Position numbers and translations under genes: made by a program. From Hypomesus transpacificus (taxonomy: Eukaryota; Chordata; Actinopteri; Osmeriformes; Osmeridae), in NCBI RefSeq assembly GCF_021917145.1, contig NC_061061.1, forward strand, positions 13,394,908-13,458,907: a stretch of DNA of 64,000 bases. The letters run 5' to 3'. Positions within the stretch are counted from its first letter, which is position 1. The number at the start of each line of letters is the position of its first letter. Below the pieces are notes generated by a model that did not search any database, was not told the origin of the DNA, and saw only the letters and a list, made by a program, of their open reading frames with translations. Of this stretch, positions 47,131-64,000 are shown piece after piece.

Positions 47131-49176
47131 ACTTCAGGAGGGCATGTACATAAAACACACACAGTATTGTAACTGGGGATAGAAACGTGAAAGCCATAGA
47201 CACCTTTTTCACTCATGAAACTTTCCTCTTCATGATTCAACTGTTGTGACTACGTGTAATGGGATGTATTTTCAGTGTCAGACCTGTTTTTTAGTCTTTT
47301 TATCTGACTTAAAATTATTGCATACCTGCTATGTTCTTCTATTAAAATACAAGCTTTTGTTGTTCTATATTTTGACTTGTCTAAGGCATGGTTGGTCCTG
47401 TTTGTACGACCAATTTTGTACTTTTATGTTGTGACCCATATCCCATGTTTATTTAGACGAGTTTGTAATCCCTTGCCTATGCAGATAGTGGATTTTGAGC
47501 CTATTGCATTCTACACCTTGTGCAAATTCTTCCCTCTGCCTGGATATGGTGTTTGTTGAAAACATTACCAACATACAAATAGGAGATTCACTTCAGAACT
47601 TTTGTACCGGTTGACCTTTTCTTTTTCTATTCCCCATTACCTAGTGTATACAACCTAGAATGGATCTTGACTTCAGCAACAGTTAATGTGCAAATGTGAT
47701 AGATTGATTTTGTGGTAGATTTATTTTATTTTGGAAGCTGATCAATAAATTCAATAGGTATTAAAATCAGTAAAAGGGGAGATATCAATGAAGACTCTTG
47801 GACACGATGCATCCCTTCTGGCAGCTGCATTGAGAATGAGGCATCGTGACCGAAAGCTCAAAACCCCCCCTACCGGCCTCTGCAGGATCTGTACCCATGT
47901 TATCACAGTGGCCTAGGGTCACATGGTTTGTGTAAAAGAGAGGGAAAATACTGTGCCCTGGCAGTGGACCAATTCTTCACATTTAAGATAATAATGAATA
48001 TTGTCCGTGTGGGACATGAATAACATTCTCCATGAAATGCGTTTATAGATGTTCGAAAGCATAAAGAGATCCTTCACAACATGAACCATAGGGTGGCAAA
48101 GTTGCCGGTGGCACTGACCCGTAGCAGTCATGGTACCCTCCAGGAAACATCACACATGGCAAATGCTGATGAAGGACAAGGAGCAGTTTGTTACAGCTCA
48201 TCGGAACCACTATTCAGATCAGCCAAGGACCTACTACTCTTGCCACAAACAACATACTTAGCAAAGACAGAGTCCTATGTGTTTTTGAACGAAGAATGAA
48301 TAATCAGTGTTCACACAACAATTTACTATTACAATATTATTTCATTTGGGGGTATTAGAACACATATTTATGCTATATTTGGGCGTTTTAATGAAAAATA
48401 ATTATAAGTATAAGTTTATCCTTCTCCAGACAACACGTAATGAAACACTACATTAAACAGACATGCACTGACACTAACTAGATTGAAGGGCTAGATTGGC
48501 AGACATACAGTGTGCTAGTCTGGGTCAATGAGTCATTTGTATATTTGTTTTTTTTTACTGACACTGTACACATGTGATTACATCACCAGTGTCTCGCTGT
48601 CTTAATGAATGACAGTGTGAATACATTGACTGTTTAATTGTGTTTACTTTCTCCTGACAATTTTATATGTTGAATCTGGAATAATATGTCTGGAGAAACA
48701 ACTGATACAGTGATTTATACCTGTCATATTGTCCTGCTGATTTGTTTTACTGTGGAATCAATCAAAACAAGAACAAACAAACTAAATTAGTGTTTATTTT
48801 CAGAATTTCAAGTTCACAAAACCTTGCATGTCACACACACACCCTTTGATTAATATTTTGTTACAGAATATAGTTATGGTCTTCCATATTTATTGAAAGT
48901 GCACATATTTTGTCATTTCTGACAGGTCCATAATTCAATAGTCAGTTAATATTAACATATATCAGTAGGCATCCAAAGGCAAATATAAAAATCCTAATAA
49001 ACCTCAAATTACCTTGTTAAATATTGTATAATGTAGATATAGAAACCACACCTCTTTAACTCACACTCCTCATCATATAAAATGTCAGCTGTTCTTCTAA
49101 ACCTATTTCATGTGTGTCGTCCTCCCTTTCTCTTCCTCAAGCATGTTCAAATGACTCATCCTGCCTCCCATTAACA
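47131..49176. other. Convergent 3' regions of XRCC1 and Siglec B
   Basis: It holds the XRCC1 3' UTR and, at 48793-48798 (TTTATT on plus), a minus-strand AATAAA that could end Siglec B about 380 nt after its stop. The remaining sequence shows no recognisable gene or repeat. Confidence 0.5.
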
Positions 49177-52100
49177 CTAGCTATGGTCTGAACTTGACCC
49201 ATTCATGACCTCCCCATCACACAACTGCTGCTCTGTGGTCGGCTGTGACAAATAATCAACTCCAGTCTTTGGAGGACTGTCCTGTTTAGAATGTCCCTGC
49301 TGGGCCTCCGTATGCTGGAAAATGGTCCCACCCTGCAGCTGTCGAACTTCATCCTCTGCTGGCACTGGTCCGGCTCCTTTCGTCCCCTGGTTTAGGGCTG
49401 CTTCAATCTCTCCTTTTTCCTCCACCCGGCTACCCGCTCGAGACCGTTGACTGATGGCTGTGTATTCAGATGTCTTGGATGACATCTCCTGCTGGACGAC
49501 CCCCACCCTGGACTGGAATTGGGTGTCTACATCGGCGAAGTGAAGGTCACCCTTACCATCCCTGTCCTCCCCAAGGAGCCCTGCGAGAATGGGTTGATTC
49601 TCATGGACTACATCTTCCTCTTGAGTGAGAATCTGAAGAAAGAACCCTTTATGAGAGGTGGAGACTGACCTGGACAGTCACAAACTGTCTTAATTGCCTT
49701 CAGCAAGGCAGGCCTTGCTCACTGGCTTATTTTGTGAAACCACTGTCATTCATATTCACATTTACCTTATTGGTTACTGCTGTGTCTTCTGGTGTTTGTT
49801 GGGGTAACTTCTGGCAGTGTCTCTTACTGTTAGCAACACAAATACAACGTAAACAGTCCAAGTATATAATTGTAGATGTTTATAGACCCCATGAAAAAGA
49901 TGAAGTTACTGAATGTGTGTGTCATGATCTGTAAGCACAATATCACTCACCAGTGGCTGAGATGTATGAAGACACAAAGGATCATCATCCCCAAAGATCC
50001 CGCCGCTGCTCCAATCAAGATAGAGAATATGTGGAAGTCTGCATTCAAGGCACAGGGGTAACTCACTTAGTAAAGTATAGAGATGTCGTCTTTGGGCACA
50101 TTTTCATTTTCAAAAACTCATACAGTGAGGGAACATTCTGTACACTGGGGAACTCACAGGGCACATTCTGTCACCCACCTGTCCATATCTGGGTTGCCAC
50201 CGATGAGACATTCAAAGCCAGGTTTTCAAATCCTATTGAGTTGTTACTGAGGCAGACCACTGTTGGTGTATACTCTAATGACTGCCGTACAGTGAGGGAG
50301 CTACGCAGCTTGGCAAATCCCAAGGTCTTTTCCTTGATAGCCAATTCATTAGATTGATTGGCAGACTCTCCATCTAACTGCCACTCCAGTACAGGCAAAG
50401 GGTTCCCTTGACTTTCGCAATAACATCTAATATGTTGAGTGGTTCTAATGCAACGGGAAGATGGTAGGATCTCTGGAGCAACTATGTAGGGAAAATATAA
50501 ATACATCATTAGGATTACTGTATATTAAATATATATATTAAACATGTGGCATGTGTAGTTAGAAATAGCAACAAGTTACATACATGTTACATCTACACTG
50601 ATAGCTTCTGAGTATTCAACTCCATGGTCATTCAGAGCCTCACAATAGAACTGCTCACTGGACAGTTTGGTCACATTAAAGGTCAAATCTGGTCCAAACT
50701 CCACTATATTTTTCTTCCAACCATTGACTCTGTACCAGGTGTAGTTCTGCACAGCTGGGTTAGCATCGCTGCTGCAGGTCAGCATCACAGAGCTGCCTTC
50801 TACCACTGAACCAGAAGGACTGACAGACACTGAGGTGTTCCTGGGGGGATCTAAAATGAAAAAAGTAATTAAATATTACAACTGAAGTTGATATTTACTT
50901 TCATACCATCTTTGATTTACTGCACAATAAAAAAAATAAAAAAACATGCATGTAATCTCAAACTTTTAGTTGGAAAAAATCATGCTTAAAATTTCTCTAA
51001 GACGTGATTTTTTCAGTGTACTACACAGCTGGCAGACAACACTGCAATCGACACAAGTGCAGATTCTGGGTTGTCACGCAACAGGACAATGATTCTCTGT
51101 TATCGGTCCAGACACAATCTGGTCACTTGTCTCAGACCGTTTGTCACAATTTGACTGGCTTCCATACAGTGCTGTAATCATGAATTAACACTGACATTAT
51201 CATTGTAAAATGGTCCAAAGTCCATGGATTCCCTCTCATACACTGCTTGATTCTGTACCTCCTAAAATATGAATGAGACTTACATTCGATGTCCAGTTTA
51301 ACGCTTGATGATTTTTTCAGCCCATGTTCATTCAGTGCCTCACAGTAATACTCTCCACTGTGGCTTGAATCCACCCTGTCAATGATGAAACTTTGTCCAA
51401 ATTGTATTATGTTCTCATCCTCATTGTCTCTGTACCAGGTGTAGTTCTTCACTTCTGGGTTAGCATCACTGATGCAGGTCAGAAGCACAGAGCTGCCCTC
51501 TATCTCTGAATCTGAGGGGCTGATGGAAATTGAGATCTTCTTTGGAGGATCTGGAAAGTGGGAGACAGACATGACTGGCTGGATGCACACAGTTTAACAA
51601 GTTGAAGTGGTTTTTACACACAAAAAATCTTACACTGGACATCTAATTCAATAACAGACGAGTTCTCGGCCCCATGTTCATTTCTGGTTTCACAGTAGAA
51701 ATGTCTGTTTTCCTCAGAGACTTGGGTAGTTAGCTTCTTTCTAGAGCCCACAGAAATCCCCAGGTTCCCATCCGCTCTGTACCAGTTGTAGGATTTCACA
51801 GCTGGATTGGCATCACTGTTGCAGGTCAGAGTCACTAAACTGCCCTCTAATATTGAAGTGGAGGGACTGACAGACACGGAAGTGTTCAGGGGAGAATCTG
51901 AGGGACAGAGCATGTACAAAGCATAATAATTTGATAAAACAAGATCTACCCATTAACACATATTGTACAGTAAGATGAAGAAAAAAAACTGACTTACAAA
52001 GAACAGTGACAAACAAACTTCTTTCCGTTGATAAGTCCCTGTTACCATCTTGTCTCTGGTTAAGTGCTGTGCAAGTGACCTTCTGTCCATTGTGAAGGTA

Positions 52101-53214
52101 CAAAGCAGTGAAGGTGAGGACGGAAGTCATGAGATTATCTTGGTTTTCCTGCAGGTTCTCTTCAGTGTCACCTAACCTGGGGGTCCATGTCAGAGTTGGG
52201 GGTAAAGTGGGGCAGGGGGCTGCAGCAGAGCAACTCAGACTCACTGGAGTCCCTTCCAGCACCTCCACTCTGCCTGGAGTTAGAGAGGGTTTGGCAGGAG
52301 TGTCTGAGTGAAAAATTACACACAAAAATCCAATATCAATTGTAGAAGCAGGTACAAATGAGTTGATTAGAACAAACCATGTACAATTTATTGATATGAT
52401 CAATGAAAATGCACAGATTTTAAATAAGTATACAGTACCTCTAGTTTTTATGCTGACACTTGTGGCAAAATTAAATTTCAGAGCATTGCCACATTCAAGT
52501 CTAAAGTAATAATCATCCTGTAGGTGAGATGGGAAGTTATTTAATATTGTTGTGCAATCCTTCTGAACTAGGTTTCCCGTCAAGTTTCCCTGAATGGTGT
52601 TCTCTGTGTTGGTAACACTGGAATCATAAACTTGCACCCTGTTCCAACCTCTCCTCCATATTCCTTTACATGAAGGATTTAAATAGGAGTGGTATCCAGT
52701 GAACAGGTGGAAGGAGCAGGGAATTATTACACAGGAGCCACTCAGAGCCTCCACACTTTGAGGTAGGAAGACAGCCCACTCCTGGCACAGAACACCTGGA
52801 ACACACACGATTTTGACACTAGTATGATAACATTTACAGATTGATCAGAAATTGTGTAACATTTCAAGTGCATTATACAGAGCTATACTTATTATATGCA
52901 AGAAGTACATGTTTTGGAGGCAAGTAGTATGCCTTTCAACTTTGTGCACGAGGTCAGACAAACATACAGTAGGTCAATAAGCACAAACGTGTTTATTTAA
53001 TGAAATTGGGATTTGTCAGGGAAATTATGCACCTTTATGAAAGAGTCAACAAAGTTGACATGTGATATTTTAGTTCAGACAGTAGTGTTTCCAAGATATA
53101 GCCAATCAGGTGCAACAGTGCATTTTAATACCAAAACAAATAATGGACAAAGCCACCCTCCTGTTACTCACCTTGCAGTATGAAAACTATCAGAAGTCTC
53201 ACAGCTGCAGTCAT
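49177..53214 (-). CDS. Siglec/CD22-like gene B, six Ig domains
   Basis: A type I receptor of the Siglec family with CD22-like architecture. Ten exons join in phase to 803 codons: 53172-53214, 52439-52795, 51998-52303, 51634-51897, 51284-51550, 50584-50850, 50179-50481, 49951-50038, 49766-49826 and 49177-49632. A signal peptide ([12 protein letters not shown]) is followed by a V-set domain with [10 protein letters not shown] and [10 protein letters not shown] cysteines. The F-strand is DDYYFRLE, and its arginine (codon 52500-52502) matches the sialic-acid-binding residue of Siglecs. Five C2-type domains follow; domains 3-5 are near-duplicates (LTCxSDANPxVKxYxWYR). The membrane segment is [19 protein letters not shown]. 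The tail has [12 protein letters not shown], where Siglecs have a proximal ITIM (Tyr replaced by Phe), and SEYTAIS, a distal ITIM/ITSM-like motif with Tyr at 49462-49464. A blood- or B-cell-type inhibitory receptor is inferred. Confidence 0.88.
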
Positions 53215-54587
53215 ATTTATGGGCCAGAGTGGAGCAGATGGGCTTGGAGGCTGGACACACAGAGAGGGAACAGACTGACACACAAGCCTCCAGACATGGT
53301 CAGACACCCCCCTCACACACAGACAACAGTAGGAGGATTGTATCATTTCACTTCAATTACAATTTACAGGTATGACATTTTGCTGATTTAACAATGGACT
53401 ATTAGTGTAGTTTCTGCATCTAACCCAAGGCATGATTTGATGTGGCATTTCAATGGTCCACTTTCATGGGCAGACGTTCCACTGATGAGTACAGCACACC
53501 ACAAAGGGGCTTTTCAGTCAATCATGATGTTAATATGAAAATGCCTTGGTTTGTCTCCTACATTTTAACAACCTTAATGTACGTCATACACAAAGTGATG
53601 TCTTAATCGGTCATTTATATGTAGATGTATACTGCATGTCTCATATTTGCTAATACAGAACATTAGTTGAATGACAGATCTTACCTTATATTCAGTGTCT
53701 TTAGCTGTATCTGTATTGCAGTTCTCCTTGGTTGCCAACACAGTAGACTAACCTCTGCACGACCCAGGAGGGTCTTGCTACAGAAAAACTACCAACACCC
53801 AAGCTCCTCCCAGACACAAGTGAAAACACTGGCATCAGACTGTACATTATAGCAAAGGTTTTCAAATGCTAATCAGATGTTCAAAGTAGTGTATAATAAT
53901 TAGTAATGCGTACATTTAGAATAGCATATTCTAGTGCAAATATTGAATTATAGTATACAAATTTGTATTAAGCCTTTATGTAAATTAAAACCAAGCACTA
54001 AAAATAAACACCAAGGCTATATAATAGATACAAGCAATTGTTGCACGGTGAACTATTCTCTCTCGACACTGTACTCCACTACACTGTACATAGCCAGTTA
54101 AACTATTTTATTAATCAAAAGGAACATAAATATTTATCCCTGTTACATTTAACAAAATAGAAATGTTTATTTGGATCATTTTGCAGGCATTGCTGTATGG
54201 GATATAAGAGTAATGTGGTTATTCCTGTAAGCATAGCTAGTAGTTAGTAAATAATCTTACTATAAATAATTATACACGTTTGGTGAATTTATTTCATTTA
54301 TTTAATAACATATAAAATTGTGTGAATGCAATTGCATGAACAAAATGTTTTCATATGTCACTTCATATGGCCAACTCCAACCAAGATTGTAGTTTAGTTT
54401 TCAACATCTCAGCAAGGTTGGTTTCTAGTGCTCATACATCTTAATGTCTTCAATATTATGTATCACATTCAGTACAAAATGGCTGCATGTTGGGGGGAGG
54501 TTATTAAATAGAAGGTTGAAGGGTCCACACGTAAGGTCAGGTAAATAAAAACTCTCAGTGATACAATGGAGTGTGGGTTGATTAGCG
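53215..54587. other. Spacer between Siglec B and PHLDB3
   Basis: The left part is the 5' flank of Siglec B, whose 5' UTR or promoter is probably within 53.2-53.8 kb. The right part is the PHLDB3 3' UTR; minus-strand AATAAA is read from TTTATT at 54288-54293. No other gene is recognised. Confidence 0.5.
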
Positions 54588-62413
<7,826 letters not shown>

Positions 62414-62415
62414 TT

Positions 62416-64000
62416 CTAGGAAGAGGGAAGAGTTTATGTGCTGTTTAAGAGGTCCTAACTGTAGGGACATACTGGTTATTGTGGTAATCTAATAGGGTGC
62501 AATGCAGAGGGCATATAGGATATCAGATGACAGTTCAAAGACCACAATGGAACAGTGAGTCATATTACATAACCACTTTTACAAACTACACTACAATAAA
62601 AAGATGTATCGTAGAACATCTAAAGTCAAGAACTGAAAGTAACAGTGAAAGAAAGGAGAGACTGAAGGCTGTGGAGAATTAGGTTGGGCTTGCGTTTCAG
62701 GGTTTGTTGGCTCAGGGATATCCAGTTAGGAGCGACTGAGGCATAGTAAACAAAGTGTTCACTCCTGTGTTTTTGAAGTGCATTGAATTGGTACGCAACT
62801 TTTGCAATGTACAGTGTAAGATGGTGTGCAACTAAATGCGAGTGATTGTGAAAACACAAAAGAGAAGCACAGCCTTTCATCCCTTTCACAGTTGTTCCCC
62901 CTGTTTACCTCACACAAATACCGTTTTTGTTTGTTATTTTTGTGCACAGGCGCTGGCATTGCCATTGTGTTGAGTAGATGTACTCAAACACACACATTCC
63001 CACCCCCTCAATTTTTCCCACTCTCCCTCGCTCCTTATTAGGGCATAGGACCCATAGGAGAAGTGCTTTGGAGATAAATATGAAACTCAGACACGAGTGA
63101 GGGGGTCCAAACGCAGGCTAGCACACTGATCACAGTAAGAGAGACATTGGGAGTAAGGGGCAGAAGGCAGAGAAGGGTAAGAGGTTTTAAAAGGTCAAAA
63201 GCTAGTGTCATATTTCCACAGATAAGTCAGAGATGGTGCTGAATACAACTTCCCAGAGTTAAGGAGGGACATCCAAAGTAGGCGCATGTATGAACAAAAC
63301 GTACTTTTGCATCTAACAATAAAGATTCTGTAAACATGCATTTTTCTAAATGACTTATCTAATGCAACCACTACTTAGAATAGCATAACACAATCCCATT
63401 TATAGGTACCCTGACATTTAAAATAAGTTATGCTTTGTTAAGTATAGCCTACAACATAACGGTAAAGCTCAAATGAACGGTGGGTGTGTAGTCTAATTGA
63501 ACAAAAATAATATTTCCAAAAAACACATCACCGAGATGTCAACACGCGTTTTAACCACTAAACTAGTCAGATGGAGAATTCAGATACATTGTCAACATGG
63601 AGAGAGATTAAAAGAGACATTTAGGATCCTAACAATAAAATAGATACAATTGAAAAATGTGTTTTAATTAGAACAGGGGCGTGTCATCCACTAGAGCCTC
63701 TAGGGCCCTACTCCACCAGCAGTATTAGGAACAGTAGGAGAGATAAGAAGTAATGTAACAAAGGAAGTTGAAGTGTGTGTGTATGTTATATAACCCTCAT
63801 GCAGAGCTGACACAAAGCAGAACTTGCATACCTGCTAAAAAGACATCCTACCTCATTGAGACTTTTTCTGCTTAGGGAAGGGTACCAGCAACAGTTTCCA
63901 ACAGGCTTCTCTGGGTTTTGGTCAACTGGAAGGGGGCTTTAGGATTCAGTTGAAAGATGGTGCTGTTCTTGATGCCTTGACAACCCCATGGAAAGTCCCT
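62416..64000. other. phldb3: PHLDB3 upstream region or first intron
   Basis: No certain coding exon. A candidate minus-strand donor (GTAGGA after ...CTCAATGAG, exon end at 63852) could end a 5' UTR exon spliced to the acceptor at 62416. An open stretch there (LSRKSLNE) does not match the phase of the next exon, so I treat it as non-coding. Confidence 0.4.

Noticed and set aside
48081-48299. 72-codon open frame on the plus strand in the XRCC1/Siglec B spacer
   Set aside because: No similarity to a known protein, no splice context and ordinary codon composition; its length is expected by chance in this spacer.
63852-63946. Possible coding exon upstream of PHLDB3 (LSRKSLNE)
   Set aside because: Ends in phase 0, while the next exon would need one leading base; better explained as a 5' UTR exon or chance.

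Overview
The window is nuclear DNA of a ray-finned fish, most likely a teleost. Genes are split by short GT-AG introns, and the closest matches are vertebrate proteins. The repeats (a tRNA-derived SINE, Tc1-like fragments, a hAT MITE, a retroviral-type solo LTR) are the usual teleost mix. The SINE sequence reminds me of smelt/salmonid-type fishes, but I would not name a species. There are no prokaryotic features or CRISPR arrays.

Eight protein-coding genes can be read. From left to right: NUDT17 (minus, 2.6-4.5 kb, 5' end unresolved), CEP192 (minus, 5.7-23.5 kb, 46 coding exons), PTPN2 (plus, 25.4-30.1 kb, 9 exons), LIM2 (plus, 34.0-35.2 kb, 4 exons), Siglec-like gene A (minus, 35.7-39.6 kb, 8 exons), XRCC1 (plus, 40.9-47.1 kb, 17 exons), Siglec/CD22-like gene B (minus, 49.2-53.2 kb, 10 exons) and PHLDB3 (minus, 54.6-62.4 kb, 13 coding exons). 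I placed exon borders by hand from splice signals and checked that phases join. Except for the first exon of NUDT17, every gene closes into one reading frame: CEP192 2559 codons, PTPN2 421, LIM2 173, Siglec A 569, XRCC1 630, Siglec B 803, PHLDB3 576.

The order joins blocks that lie apart in human: CEP192-PTPN2 (18p), LIM2-SIGLEC (19q13.4) and XRCC1-PHLDB3 (19q13.3), with NUDT17 (1q21) at the edge. The genes do not form one pathway. CEP192 organises the centrosome, PTPN2 is an ER-anchored tyrosine phosphatase, LIM2 is a lens junction protein, XRCC1 is a DNA single-strand-break scaffold, PHLDB3 is a cortical PH-domain protein, and the two Siglec-like genes are immune or glial lectin-type receptors.

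The most interesting parts are the two paralogous Siglec-like receptors on either side of XRCC1. A has lost the sialic-acid-binding arginine and has an odd tyrosine/asparagine-rich tail. B keeps the arginine, but the tyrosine of its membrane-proximal ITIM is phenylalanine. Other points are a 26-nt NUDT17 micro-exon behind a GC donor, overlapping splice donors in CEP192, loss of a redox cysteine in XRCC1, inverted repeat modules at the divergent CEP192/PTPN2 promoter, and well-preserved transposon insertions with target-site duplications.
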